Positions 1-8,581 of a DNA stretch of 50,174 nucleotides are shown piece by piece. The position numbers and the translations under genes are program-made. Origin of the DNA: an uncultured Actinomycetes bacterium (GTDB taxonomy: Bacteria > Actinomycetota > Coriobacteriia > Coriobacteriales > Atopobiaceae); the NCBI GenBank assembly GCA_900313905.1, contig OMTG01000056.1:1-50174 (forward strand). The letters run 5' to 3'. The notes beneath the pieces were generated by a model. The model was given only the letters and a program-made list of their open reading frames with translations, searched no databases and was not told where the DNA came from. The stretch's first letter is position 1. The number at the start of each line of letters is the position of its first letter.

Positions 1-232
1 TGTGGCCGCTGCACGACTTGGTGCAACAGGATTGCTTTTCGAAATTCAATTCACGTGACAATTCGTGGCAATCTAGTCAGCAGCTGCGCTTCCAGCCCAG
101 CCCTCTGTCCCACTGGCGCTCATGGCTTTCGCTATGCCATCTGCAGCGTGAAGAGGCTCCGCACTGGATGCAGCCCGCCAATGTGGGTACAAAGAGCAGG
201 TAGACTCGCTTCATCAGAAAGGATATCCGCCC
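1..232. other. Leader region without a recognisable gene
   Basis: I see no convincing gene here. The open frames on both strands read as non-protein-like, Arg/Ser-rich shadows. The last bases carry an AAGGA ribosome-binding site for the gene starting at 233. I could not define a -10/-35 pair with confidence. Confidence 0.5.
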
Positions 233-616
233 ATGTCCAAGGACAGCAAGACACTGAAGATCGTCTGCCTCATCAGCCTCTTCTTCGGACTCGCACTTGC
301 AATCATCTCGATCCCCCTCTATGTGGGAGGTCATATGGCATCAGGCACCATCATGCTCGTTATGGGCATCCTGGCGCTCATCGCCTCCTTCAGGGGCGCC
401 CGTGCAGCCAATACGCCCTCGACCTGTGGCAAGGCGACGCCGCTTCTGGGCGTCGAGGCAGCGGCAGGCGGTGTCTCGATCCCGCTCAGCACCGTCGCAG
501 GCCTTGAGGCCCAGCCGGACATCCTCGTCGCCGTCTGCGCAGGTGTCCTTCTGGTCTTGGGCATCATCGCCGCTGTCTTCAGCAACCGCGTCTTCCAGAA
601 GAGCCTCGACCGCTAG
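233..616 (+). CDS. Small three-helix membrane protein, unknown function
   Basis: This 127-residue hydrophobic protein matches no family I recognise. Predicted membrane segments are about residues 8-29, 37-55 and 96-116. A polar linker with one Cys (about 55-90) lies between the second and third, and the short tail is basic. The ATG follows an AAGGA site. The gene stands alone on the plus strand, ends at a strong hairpin (639-668) and converges on proS, so it is probably monocistronic. The coherent hydrophobic pattern, ribosome-binding site and terminator support a real gene. The sequence gives no functional clue. Confidence 0.7.
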   Translation: MSKDSKTLKIVCLISLFFGLALAIISIPLYVGGHMASGTIMLVMGILALIASFRGARAANTPSTCGKATPLLGVEAAAGGVSIPLSTVAGLEAQPDILVAVCAGVLLVLGIIAAVFSNRVFQKSLDR

Positions 617-638
617 AGAACATTGCAGAGGCACGCAC

Positions 639-668
639 AAGGGCGTCCCAGATCTCTGGGGCGCCCTT
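639..668 (+). terminator. Terminator of the small membrane protein gene
   Basis: AAGGGCGTCCC and a near-complementary GGGGCGCCCTT arm are separated by about 8 nt and followed by CTTCTT on the plus strand. It lies about 20 bp after the stop at 616. Confidence 0.7.
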
Positions 669-698
669 CTTCATTGCTGCCGATCCACAAGACAAATA

Positions 699-735
699 GA
701 GGCACTCCTGGGGCTTCAGGCTCCGAGAGCGCCTC
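699..735 (-). terminator. Probable proS terminator
   Basis: Read on the minus strand, a GAGGC/GCCTC-based stem with internal GU pairing is followed by a T-rich stretch (TATTTGTCTTG). It lies about 20 bp beyond the proS stop at 756. Confidence 0.55.
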
Positions 736-755
736 TCGCTCTAATTCAGCTGCCG

Positions 756-2471
756 CTATGCACGCTGGGGCACGATGCGCTCCACGAGCTCGTCCACCAC
801 ATCGTCGATTGCGATGTCCATGCGCTCGCCCGTCGCACGCTCCTTGACCTCGACCGTGCCGCCCTTGACGCCACGCTTGCCGCAGACGACCTGATACGGG
901 AAGCCCATGAGGTCGGCCTCATTGAACTTCACGCCCGGGCGTTCCTTGCGGTCATCGACAATGACCTCGATGCCGCGTTCGGCGAGCTTGCCAGCGATCT
1001 GCTTCGCGACCGGCCACACCACATCGTCCTTCGTGTCGAGCGCCAGGACCTCGACCTCGAAGGGAGCCACCGAGACCGGCCAGATGATGCCATGCTCGTC
1101 GTGGTGCTGCTCGACGACAGCCTGTAGCGACCTGCCGACACCGATGCCGTAGCAGCCCATCTGGAACGGCTTCTCCTTGCCATCCTCGTCGGTGAAGGTG
1201 GCTCCCATGGCCTCGGAGTACTTCGTGCCAAGCTGGAAGACCTGGCCAACCTCGATGCCGCGGGCAATCTTGAGCGGAGCGCCGCATTTCGGGCAGACAT
1301 CGCCCTCCTTGGCAGAGATGACATCGACCCAGTTCTGGATCTCGAAATCGCGGCCCTGCTTCGCATGGATGTAGTGGAAGTTCTCCTCGTTCGCGCCGAT
1401 GGCCCACCACTCGGAGGGTTTGAGCGTCGCGTCTGCATAGACCTGCACGCCTTCAGGCAGGCCGATCGGCCCGATGAAGCCCTTCACAAGGCCATACTCC
1501 TTGAGCTCCTCGTCGGTCATCATGTGGTAGTCGCCGAAGACGTGTCCTGCCTTCACGTCGTTCAGATCATGGTCTCCCGGGACGAAGACGACGCAGGGAC
1601 GCTTGTCGCCGTCGACGAGGGCAAGTGCCTTGCGCGTGCCTGCCTCGGGCACCTTCAGGAAGGCAGCGAGGTCTGCGATGGTGCCGCAGTCCGGGGTCTC
1701 GACCTTCTCGAGCTCCCCTGCCTCGCCTTCGACGAGATTGATGCCGACCGTGGCAGCCTCGGTGTCTGCCGCGAAGCCGCATGCGTCGCAGTAGCAGATC
1801 TCGGCTTCGCCGGCATCTGCCAACGCCATGAACTCCACGGAGGTATCGCCGCCAATCTGGCCCGAGTCCGCCACGACCGGAAGGGCGCGCAGGCCGATCC
1901 TCCTGCAGTAGTTGGCATAGGCCTGCTTCTGGAGCTCATAGCACTCGCGCATGGACTCCACATTGGCCGAGAAGGAATAGGCATCCTTCATGATGAACTC
2001 ACGGGAGCGCATGAGGCCGAAGCGGGGGCGCCGCTCGTCGCGGAACTTGTCCTGGATGTGGTAGAGCATCATGGGGAGCTGCTTGTAGCTCTTGAGCTCA
2101 TTCGTCACGAGGTCGGTGTAGGTCTCCTCGTGGGTCGGGCCGAGCGCATACTCATGGCCATAGCGGTCCTTCAGGCGCATGAGCTCAGGCCCGTAGGCAT
2201 TCCAGCGGCCGCTCTTGCGCCACAGCTCGGCGTCGGTCAGGATCGGCGTCATCATCTCTTCGCAGTCGATCTTGTCCATCTCATCGCGGATGATGTTCTC
2301 GATCTTCAGGATCGAGCGCCAGGCGAGCGGCAGATAGGAATAGAGGCCCACGGAGCCCCTGCGGATCATGCCGGCACGGAGCAGCAGCTTGTGGCTGGCA
2401 AGCACAGCCTCCGTCGGGTCTTCCTTCAGGGTCGGAGCATAGAGCTTGCTCATGAGCTTGTAGGTATTCAA
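756..2471 (-). CDS. proS: Prolyl-tRNA synthetase
   Basis: Class II aminoacyl-tRNA synthetase that charges tRNA-Pro. The 571 residues match the bacterial type. A catalytic core fills about residues 1-225, with motif 2 around 143-160 (FRDERRPRFGLMRSREF). An inserted editing-type domain spans about 230-430, then motif 3 (GCYGIGVGR) near 440, then the C-terminal anticodon-binding domain. The insertion carries a CPKCG pair near its end. The start is TTG, placed by AAGGA seven bases upstream. The gene is separated from ispG by a terminator (2572-2605), so it likely has its own promoter; no T-box-sized leader fits the 152-bp gap. Confidence 0.97.
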   Translation of the reverse strand: MNTYKLMSKLYAPTLKEDPTEAVLASHKLLLRAGMIRRGSVGLYSYLPLAWRSILKIENIIRDEMDKIDCEEMMTPILTDAELWRKSGRWNAYGPELMRLKDRYGHEYALGPTHEETYTDLVTNELKSYKQLPMMLYHIQDKFRDERRPRFGLMRSREFIMKDAYSFSANVESMRECYELQKQAYANYCRRIGLRALPVVADSGQIGGDTSVEFMALADAGEAEICYCDACGFAADTEAATVGINLVEGEAGELEKVETPDCGTIADLAAFLKVPEAGTRKALALVDGDKRPCVVFVPGDHDLNDVKAGHVFGDYHMMTDEELKEYGLVKGFIGPIGLPEGVQVYADATLKPSEWWAIGANEENFHYIHAKQGRDFEIQNWVDVISAKEGDVCPKCGAPLKIARGIEVGQVFQLGTKYSEAMGATFTDEDGKEKPFQMGCYGIGVGRSLQAVVEQHHDEHGIIWPVSVAPFEVEVLALDTKDDVVWPVAKQIAGKLAERGIEVIVDDRKERPGVKFNEADLMGFPYQVVCGKRGVKGGTVEVKERATGERMDIAIDDVVDELVERIVPQRA

Positions 2472-2505
2472 TGCGATGTCCTTTCGGATTGGTGCACAAA
2501 CAGAC

Positions 2506-2531
2506 CTATTTTAAGGCAAATGCCTTGGCAT
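2506..2531. repeat. Nested inverted repeats upstream of proS
   Basis: Two overlapping palindromes lie just upstream of proS: AAGGCA-AA-TGCCTT (about 2513-2526) and ATGCC-TT-GGCAT (about 2520-2531). They sit where the proS promoter is expected and could form an operator. No regulator is known. Confidence 0.35.
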
Positions 2532-2571
2532 GAAGAGGGAGAAGGGCAGCATATGGGCCTATCTGCGCAAG

Positions 2572-2605
2572 AAGAAGGCTCCCGCCGCCTGGCAGGAGCC
2601 TTCTT
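2572..2605 (-). terminator. Terminator after ispG
   Basis: Perfect 11-bp arms AAGAAGGCTCC (2572-2582) and GGAGCCTTCTT (2595-2605) with a 12-nt loop. On the minus strand it is followed by CTTGCG after TTCTT. It closes the pyrH-to-ispG transcription unit 19 bp after the ispG stop. Confidence 0.8.
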
Positions 2606-2623
2606 GGGCATATATGGGCTTCC

Positions 2624-3697
2624 TCACGCCTCAGGGTAGCGTACATGAATCTCGTCGAAGAGGGCATCGACCATCCCGTCCTCCGGGACCTTGCGGAGCG
2701 GCTCGCCGTTCACGAAGAGGAGCCCCTGGCCCTTGCCGGAGGCGATGCCGATGTCGCAGCTCTTCGCCTCGCCGGGGCCATTCACGATGCAGCCCATCAC
2801 GGCGACGGAGATAGGCGCCTTCGTCTTCTGGAGGCGCTCCTCCACCTCATTCGCGATCTTGATGAGGTCCACCTGGCACCGGCCGCAGGTGGGGCAGCTC
2901 ACGAGCTCAGGATGGAGCCTGCGCATCCCCAGGGCTGCAAGGAGCTCCCAGGCGACGCGCACCTCCTCTTCGGGCTCTGCCGTGAGCGAGAGGCGGATGG
3001 TGTCGCCGATTCCCTCTTCGAGGAGGATCCCGACGCCAACCGAGTTCTTCACGGTCCCCTGGCGGAGCGTCCCCGCCTCGGTCACGCCCACATGGAGCGG
3101 GATGTGCGGCAGCTCGCGGGAAAGGGCCCTATAGGTGGCAAGCGTCGTCGGCACATCGTGGGCCTTCGCCGAGAGCACGATATCCGTGAAGCCGCGATCC
3201 TCGAAATGCTTCACGAAGGAGACCGAGGATGCGACAAGCTTCTCGGGCAGGGTGAGGTCCTGCCGCTCGTCGACCTCCTTGGCGAGCGAGCCTGCATTGA
3301 CGCCGATGCGGATCGGGATGCCTGCCTCCCCTGCCGCATCGATTGTCGCATCGACCCTCTCCCAGGAGCCGATGTTGCCTGGGTTGATGCGGAAGGCGGC
3401 AGCTCCGCGCTTCGCCGCCTCGATAGCGAGCTTGTGATCGAAATGAATGTCGGCGATGACAGGGAGAGGGGATCTCCTGCAGATCTCCTCGAAGCCATCG
3501 AGCGCTCCAGCATTCGGGATCGCGACGCGGATGATCTCGCATCCCTCATCTGCGAGGCGCTGGATCTGTGCCAGCGTCATCTCCGGGTCGGAGGTCGGTG
3601 TCGTGCACATCGACTGCACCGATACCGGCGCACCTCCGCCGACCGGCACATTCCCGACATGCACCTGATGGGTCAGATTGCGCACTGCTTCAGCCAT
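2624..3697 (-). CDS. ispG: HMB-PP synthase (GcpE/IspG)
   Basis: 4-hydroxy-3-methylbut-2-en-1-yl diphosphate synthase, the penultimate MEP-pathway enzyme, reducing MEcPP to HMB-PP with a [4Fe-4S] cluster. The 357 residues match the short bacterial form: a TIM barrel with the signature VQSMCTTPTSD near the N-terminus, then the cluster domain with Cys ligands in SCPTCGRC and MGCIVNGPGE. It follows rseP by 8 nt and is the last gene of the pyrH-frr-uppS-cdsA-dxr-rseP-ispG unit, which also holds the other MEP gene dxr and the polyprenyl synthase uppS. Confidence 0.97.
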   Translation of the reverse strand: MAEAVRNLTHQVHVGNVPVGGGAPVSVQSMCTTPTSDPEMTLAQIQRLADEGCEIIRVAIPNAGALDGFEEICRRSPLPVIADIHFDHKLAIEAAKRGAAAFRINPGNIGSWERVDATIDAAGEAGIPIRIGVNAGSLAKEVDERQDLTLPEKLVASSVSFVKHFEDRGFTDIVLSAKAHDVPTTLATYRALSRELPHIPLHVGVTEAGTLRQGTVKNSVGVGILLEEGIGDTIRLSLTAEPEEEVRVAWELLAALGMRRLHPELVSCPTCGRCQVDLIKIANEVEERLQKTKAPISVAVMGCIVNGPGEAKSCDIGIASGKGQGLLFVNGEPLRKVPEDGMVDALFDEIHVRYPEA

Positions 3698-3705
3698 ATT
3701 GATCG

Positions 3706-5079
3706 CTACCCCACTACGAATCGAAGGATGTCATTTCTGAGCACGAACACGAATACGAACAGGAAGAAGGCAAGGCCGACATAGGTGAGACCGATCTGCG
3801 CCTTCTGGGGAAGGTCGCGCCGCGCTATCGCCTGCCCGATCTCGATCACGATCTTCCCGCCATCGAGCGGAGGGATCGGCAGGAGGTTCATGAAGCCGAG
3901 CGACATCGAGATCATCGCCATGAACTCCATGAGCTCCCAGGCTCCCTCATCTGCCGCCTCAGATGCCATGACGGATATGCCCATGACAGAAGTCGATTCG
4001 TTCAGCACCTCCATGGTCTGGCTCGGCCGAATCAGGGAGAGCGCTGCATCTGCGACTTCCTTGGCATAGGCGAACGAGGCCCGGATGGACTGGCCGACGG
4101 TGAGATGTACCTTCTGTGTCGGAGCGGTGATGCCGAGGGCCGTCGCCGGGCTGGATTCATCTTGGTCGACCGCGACCTCAGATTCCGTCCCATCGCGCTC
4201 GATCGTGAGCGTGAAATCCTCTCCGGACGAGAGGACCGGGGAGAGGGCCTCGACGAGGGTCTGCCAGTCCGTGACCGCGGTGCCGTTCACGGCCTCGACG
4301 GTGTCGCCCGCCTGAAGTCCGCTCTTCTCTGCGAGGGACCCTGCCATGACCGTGCCGATCGTGTTCTGGTTCACGCTCACGTCGACGCCTGCAATCGAGA
4401 GGCCTGCCACGACGACGAGGATCGCGAAGATCACATTGATGGCAGGGCCGGCAATGAGGCAGAAGAAGCGTGCCCAGAAGCCGTGCCCCAGGTAGGTGCG
4501 GGATTTCTCATTCTCGAGGAAGCTTGCAGCATCCACCTCGGGGAGGCGCGCCTCCCCTGCCTCGGTTGCGCCTTCCTGGGCGAAGTCGCTTGCACGGTCA
4601 TACTCCGTCAGGAGCCTGGCATCGCGCCTCACGGTCTGGAAGGCCTGGGGCCAGTCGCGCTGCCCCTCATGCTCCCCCAGATCGGGATTGTAGTAGGGCT
4701 CGATGGATGCCCAGTCGACCAGGATCGCAAGGATGGCATAGGCGGCGTCTGCCGAGCAGCCGACTTCCTCGCAGATCTCGTCCACCGTGGCACGCCCATG
4801 CTTCTGGATGCACCAGAGGATGTCTGCTGCCTCAGGCCCCGGCTTCCCGTCCATGCCGCAGATGCGGGTATAGCCGCCCAGAAGGATGGGCGTGACGCCG
4901 ACCTCGGTGCCATACTTCCTGCTCTTGTGGAAGAGCTTGAGCCGGCAGGGCATGCCCAGATAGAACTCGGTCACCCGCATTCCGCAGGCACGTGCCGCAA
5001 GGAAATGCCCTCCCTCGTGGATGAAGACCAGGAAGGAGAGGGTGACAAGTCCCCAGAATATCGAAGATGCAACGCCCAT
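3706..5079 (-). CDS. rseP: Site-2 protease (RseP family) with inserted winged-helix-like domain
   Basis: M50 intramembrane zinc metalloprotease that cleaves membrane proteins such as anti-sigma factors. HEGGH (residues 21-25) sits in the first helix. A PDZ domain spans about 235-310, and the second metal-site motif PPLDGG is at about 403-408 in a late helix; a final helix is at about 432-447. Unusually, about 125 residues separate GGYTRICGM (68-76) from the next membrane helix (about 204-228). The stretch 84-133 reads like a winged helix (helix, VDEICEEVG turn, helix, IEPYY strand) and is followed by an acidic linker. At 457 residues it is longer than typical RseP in the region between the first two helices. 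The start ATG follows AAGGAGG. It lies between dxr and ispG, a common position. Confidence 0.93.
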   Translation of the reverse strand: MGVASSIFWGLVTLSFLVFIHEGGHFLAARACGMRVTEFYLGMPCRLKLFHKSRKYGTEVGVTPILLGGYTRICGMDGKPGPEAADILWCIQKHGRATVDEICEEVGCSADAAYAILAILVDWASIEPYYNPDLGEHEGQRDWPQAFQTVRRDARLLTEYDRASDFAQEGATEAGEARLPEVDAASFLENEKSRTYLGHGFWARFFCLIAGPAINVIFAILVVVAGLSIAGVDVSVNQNTIGTVMAGSLAEKSGLQAGDTVEAVNGTAVTDWQTLVEALSPVLSSGEDFTLTIERDGTESEVAVDQDESSPATALGITAPTQKVHLTVGQSIRASFAYAKEVADAALSLIRPSQTMEVLNESTSVMGISVMASEAADEGAWELMEFMAMISMSLGFMNLLPIPPLDGGKIVIEIGQAIARRDLPQKAQIGLTYVGLAFFLFVFVFVLRNDILRFVVG

Positions 5080-5084
5080 GCGTG

Positions 5085-6284
5085 TCAGCGCCTCCTTGAG
5101 AGATAGCTCCGTGCCTGGGCACGGGCTGCGGCGTCGACCTCCTCGAGCTGCGAGACGCTCTCGACAGGCTGCAGATCATGGGCTTCCATCACGGCACGCA
5201 CGCAATCCTCGATTGCAAGGAAGCCGCAGGAACCCTGGCGAAACGCCGCGTTGGCCACTTCATTGGCCGCGTTCATGACACAGGGAAGGGTACCCCCTTC
5301 GCGGATTGCCTGCCGGGCGAGGGCAAGGCACCCGAAAGTCCCCATATCTGCCTCGCCGAACGTGAGGGGAGGCTCGCTCCCCCAGTCGATGCGCTGCGCC
5401 TCAGGAGAGTCCCACCTATCGGGGTAGCTTAGGGCATAGCGGATGCAGGAGCGCATGTCCGAGGCGCCCATCTGCGCCTTCACGGAGCCATCGCGGAATT
5501 CGACCATCGAATGGATGCGGCTCTGGCGCTGGATCAGCACATGCACCTGGTCCTCGGTGACACCGAAGAGACGGCAGGCCTCGATGACCTCAAGGCCCTT
5601 GTTCGCAAGCGTCGCGGAATCGATCGTGATCTTCGCTCCCATCGACCACGTCGGATGCGCAAGAGCATCCTCCACGGTGACCGAGGCGAGCTCCGCTCTC
5701 GTCTTCCCATAGAATGGCCCGCCTGAGCAGGTGAGCCAGATGGTCTGGGCAGAGCCTTCCGGCTCCCCCTGGAGGCACTGGAAGATGGCAGAGTGCTCGG
5801 AGTCGACCGGCACGAGCTGTCCCGGTGCGAGGAGCGGCATGATGAGGTCGCCACCGACGACGATGGACTCCTTGTTCGCATAGGCAAGGCGCTTCCCCGC
5901 CTTCGCGGCTGCATAGCTGGATTCGATGCCGGCAAAGCCGACCACGGCCGAAACGACGCAGTCCACATCGTCGCGGCAGGCGAGCTCCACGAGCGCCTCG
6001 GGGCCCGAGAGGACCTCAGCTGTCGATGGAAGCTCTGAAAGCACAGGATCCTGCGCATGGGCAGGATCGGTCACAGCGACCGCCTTGCAGCCGAACTCGC
6101 GCGCGGCCGCCACGAGCTTCTCCGTATCCCTATGGACCGAGAGGGCGACGATCTCCACCTGGTTCATATGATGCCGCACGACATCCAAGGTCTGCATCCC
6201 TATGGAGCCAGAGCAGCCAAGCACCGCGATGCGCAGCTTCTGGCCGATTGCGGCCGAAGCAGCAGAAGACCTCTGCGATATCAA
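5085..6284 (-). CDS. dxr: 1-deoxy-D-xylulose 5-phosphate reductoisomerase
   Basis: NADPH-dependent enzyme converting DXP to MEP, the first committed step of the MEP isoprenoid pathway. The Rossmann signature GCSGSIGMQTLDVV is near residue 24. The substrate-site segment VDSEHSAIFQCLQG and the conserved GASDMR region follow, with the usual C-terminal helical domain. Length is 399. The start is TTG: the cdsA stop TGA overlaps it, and AGGAGG lies six bases upstream inside the cdsA end. Translation is therefore probably coupled to cdsA. About 15 poorly conserved residues precede the Rossmann fold. Confidence 0.97.
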   Translation of the reverse strand: MISQRSSAASAAIGQKLRIAVLGCSGSIGMQTLDVVRHHMNQVEIVALSVHRDTEKLVAAAREFGCKAVAVTDPAHAQDPVLSELPSTAEVLSGPEALVELACRDDVDCVVSAVVGFAGIESSYAAAKAGKRLAYANKESIVVGGDLIMPLLAPGQLVPVDSEHSAIFQCLQGEPEGSAQTIWLTCSGGPFYGKTRAELASVTVEDALAHPTWSMGAKITIDSATLANKGLEVIEACRLFGVTEDQVHVLIQRQSRIHSMVEFRDGSVKAQMGASDMRSCIRYALSYPDRWDSPEAQRIDWGSEPPLTFGEADMGTFGCLALARQAIREGGTLPCVMNAANEVANAAFRQGSCGFLAIEDCVRAVMEAHDLQPVESVSQLEEVDAAARAQARSYLSRRR

Positions 6285-7252
6285 ATGATTCCTCCTAGGA
6301 AGAGAATGAGATAGGCTGCCGTCGCGCCGAAGAGCATGGAATCGGAACGGTCGAGCAGCCCGCCGTGGCCCGGCATGATGTTGCCTGAATCCTTGACGCC
6401 GACACCACGCTTGATGCGCGACTCGAAGAGGTCGCCGACGACACCGCCGACGCCTGAGAAGAGCGCTGCCACAAGCGCGAGCGGGAGCGAGACATGGCAG
6501 ACATCGAGGACCGTGATCATGATCCAGATGATGAACGAGGCCACCATGCCGCCTGCAAATCCCTCCCAGGATTTGTTGGGCGAGATGCGCGGCGCCATCT
6601 TGTGGCGGCCCAGACGCGATCCGACCAGATAGGCCATCGCATCATTGGCCCATATCGAGCTCATCGTCCCGAATGCAAGAAGGAAGCCGGGCAGCCCGGG
6701 GTCGACGTTTCGGATCAGGACGACGCTCGCAAAGAGGAAGCTCGTGTAGATGGGGCCGAAGATCGTGACCGCGACATCGGCGATGCTTGCCCTCGGCGTC
6801 ACGACATACCAGCCGGCGATGCAGAAGCAGAGGATCACAAGAAGCGCCGTCAGCGCCTGGTAGCCGTTCACGAGCGCCGCGAGCGGGAAGAGCACGGCAG
6901 CGCCGAGGCCGACGACCTCGTTCGGCATCCTTCCTGCCATGCGGCACATGCGGAAGAACTCCGAGCAGCAGAGCCATGCCATCGCGGCAACCATGAGGGC
7001 GGTCATCGGAGCGCCGATGAAGAGGCAGGCCAAGGTCACGACCGCATAGATGGCGCCCGAGGTGGTGCGGGTGAGGAGCTTCTCGGCCCCGCCGCGCACC
7101 TTCTGGCCCCTCAGGGTCCCTGCGACGCGCTGCGGCTCCTTGCGCTGCCTCTTGCGTTCGAGCGAGTCTATGCCACGGTCGAGGCCCTCGCTCCTGCGCT
7201 CTTGGGCCTCCGCTTGCGGCTCGTCCTGTTCTGGCCGTGCGCTCTTCCTCAT
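6281..7252 (-). CDS. cdsA: Phosphatidate cytidylyltransferase with charged N-terminal extension
   Basis: Integral membrane CDP-diacylglycerol synthase, making the precursor of phospholipids. The family signature is near the C-terminus (IKRGVGVKD then PGHGGLLDRSD). About seven or eight hydrophobic segments occupy residues 65-323. I place the start at the ATG overlapping the uppS stop (ATGA), giving 323 residues; an upstream in-frame ATG would add 23 residues inside uppS. The first ~58 residues are a highly charged Glu/Arg/Gln-rich cytosolic extension not typical of the family. It is translationally coupled to both uppS and dxr. Confidence 0.95.
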   Translation of the reverse strand: MRKSARPEQDEPQAEAQERRSEGLDRGIDSLERKRQRKEPQRVAGTLRGQKVRGGAEKLLTRTTSGAIYAVVTLACLFIGAPMTALMVAAMAWLCCSEFFRMCRMAGRMPNEVVGLGAAVLFPLAALVNGYQALTALLVILCFCIAGWYVVTPRASIADVAVTIFGPIYTSFLFASVVLIRNVDPGLPGFLLAFGTMSSIWANDAMAYLVGSRLGRHKMAPRISPNKSWEGFAGGMVASFIIWIMITVLDVCHVSLPLALVAALFSGVGGVVGDLFESRIKRGVGVKDSGNIMPGHGGLLDRSDSMLFGATAAYLILFLGGII

Positions 7253-8034
7253 GCCTTCGCAACCCCTCCGAACCGCCTGTTCCTGCCCTGGAAGGATCGA
7301 ATGGCACGCAGGAAGTCCCAACGGGAGAAGTCCGGCCAGTAGGTGTCGGTCACATAGAACTCGGTATACGCTAGCTGCCAGAGCAGATAGTTCGAGAGGC
7401 GCATCTCGCCTGAGGTGCGGATCAGGAGATCGGGATCGGGAAGCCCCGCGGTATAGAGCTCCTGCGAGAAGCGCTCATCGTCGATCTCCTCAGGCTCCAG
7501 GTTCCCATCCTCGACTTCCTGGATGAGATGCTTTGCTGCACGGACGATCTCGGCGCGCGCCCCATAGTTGACGGCGAGCGCGAAGACCATCCCATCGTGG
7601 TCGGCCGTCTCATCGAGGCCCTGCTGGAAGACTTTGCGGGTCTCCTCCGGCAATGCCTCGATGTCACCCAGAAAGCGCAGGCGCACGTTCTCCTGGTGGA
7701 AGAGCGGCAGCTCGTGGATCAGCGTCGTGGCGAAGAGGTGCATCAGGAGATCCACCTCATGCTGCGGACGCTTCCAGTTCTCGGTCGAGAAGGCATATAC
7801 CGAAAGGACGTCGAGGCCGAGCCGTACGCTCGTCGTGACTGCCTCGCGCAGCGAATCGACACCCGCGACATGGCCTTCCGAGCGGTCCAGGCCGCGCGCC
7901 TGTGCCCAGCGGCCATTGCCATCCATAATGATGGAGACATGCCGGGGGATGCGGGCCAAATCGATGTCTGAGAGCGCAATGTCCTCGGGCGCATCGGCGT
8001 AATAGGCTTCGAGCTTTTCGGTATCTATCTGCAC
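7249..8034 (-). CDS. uppS: Isoprenyl transferase (undecaprenyl diphosphate synthase)
   Basis: Cis-prenyltransferase that extends FPP with IPP to the C55 lipid carrier used for peptidoglycan precursors. The signature IIMDGNGRWAQARG is near residue 35, and the C-terminal signature includes DLLIRTSGEMRLSNYLLWQLAYTE (in two parts) with the Arg and Ser residues that bind IPP diphosphate. Length is 261, with about 30 variable residues before the core. The start is GTG immediately after the frr TAG stop; GGAG lies in the frr end. It links MEP genes in the same unit to cell-wall synthesis. Confidence 0.97.
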   Translation of the reverse strand: MQIDTEKLEAYYADAPEDIALSDIDLARIPRHVSIIMDGNGRWAQARGLDRSEGHVAGVDSLREAVTTSVRLGLDVLSVYAFSTENWKRPQHEVDLLMHLFATTLIHELPLFHQENVRLRFLGDIEALPEETRKVFQQGLDETADHDGMVFALAVNYGARAEIVRAAKHLIQEVEDGNLEPEEIDDERFSQELYTAGLPDPDLLIRTSGEMRLSNYLLWQLAYTEFYVTDTYWPDFSRWDFLRAIRSFQGRNRRFGGVAKA

Positions 8035-8580
8035 CTAGATCTCCATTACCTCTGCGGTCTTCGTCTTGAGCATCTTGTCGACCTGCTCGACATAGCTGTC
8101 CGTGAGCTTCTGGATGGCCTTCTTCTCGCGCTTCACGTCGTCCTCGGAGTAGTCATCGTTCTTCTCCGCCTTCTCGTTAGCATCGCGGCGGACGTTGCGG
8201 ATGGAGACCTTGCACTCCTCGGCGTACTTCTGGCACTCGCGGACGAGCTCCTTGCGGCGCTCCTCCGTCGGCTGGGGGAACGGCAGGCGGATGCTCATGC
8301 CGTCATTCGAGGGCGTGATGCCGAGATCGGAGGCCTCGATGGCCTTCTCGATGGCGCGCAGCGAGCTCTTGTCCCACGGCTCGATCACGAGCATGGCGGC
8401 CTCGGGGACCTTCACGCCGGCAAGCTGCGTGATCGGGGTCATCTGGCCATAGTACTCGACCTTGATGTCATCCAGCACATGGGGGTTCGCCCTGCCCGTG
8501 CGGACGCGGGAGAAATTGTCCTGCAGTGCTTTCAGGCACTTCTCCATATGGCTCTTCGCGTAATCGGTGATCTCGCTCAT
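8035..8580 (-). CDS. frr: Ribosome recycling factor
   Basis: Releases ribosomes from mRNA after termination together with EF-G. The 181-residue length and sequence are canonical: the RTGRANPHVLD motif near residue 30 of helix 1, the domain II beta segment, and the C-terminal helix with EKKAIQKLTD. I start at the ATG at 8580, which gives the family N-terminus (MSEITDYAK). The gene directly follows pyrH, the classical tsf-pyrH-frr order. Confidence 0.98.
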   Translation of the reverse strand: MSEITDYAKSHMEKCLKALQDNFSRVRTGRANPHVLDDIKVEYYGQMTPITQLAGVKVPEAAMLVIEPWDKSSLRAIEKAIEASDLGITPSNDGMSIRLPFPQPTEERRKELVRECQKYAEECKVSIRNVRRDANEKAEKNDDYSEDDVKREKKAIQKLTDSYVEQVDKMLKTKTAEVMEI

Positions 8581-8581
8581 T

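Noticed and set aside
2472-2623. T-box riboswitch before proS
   Set aside because: The gap is only 152 bp, includes the ispG terminator, and shows no T-box-like sequence or specifier stem.
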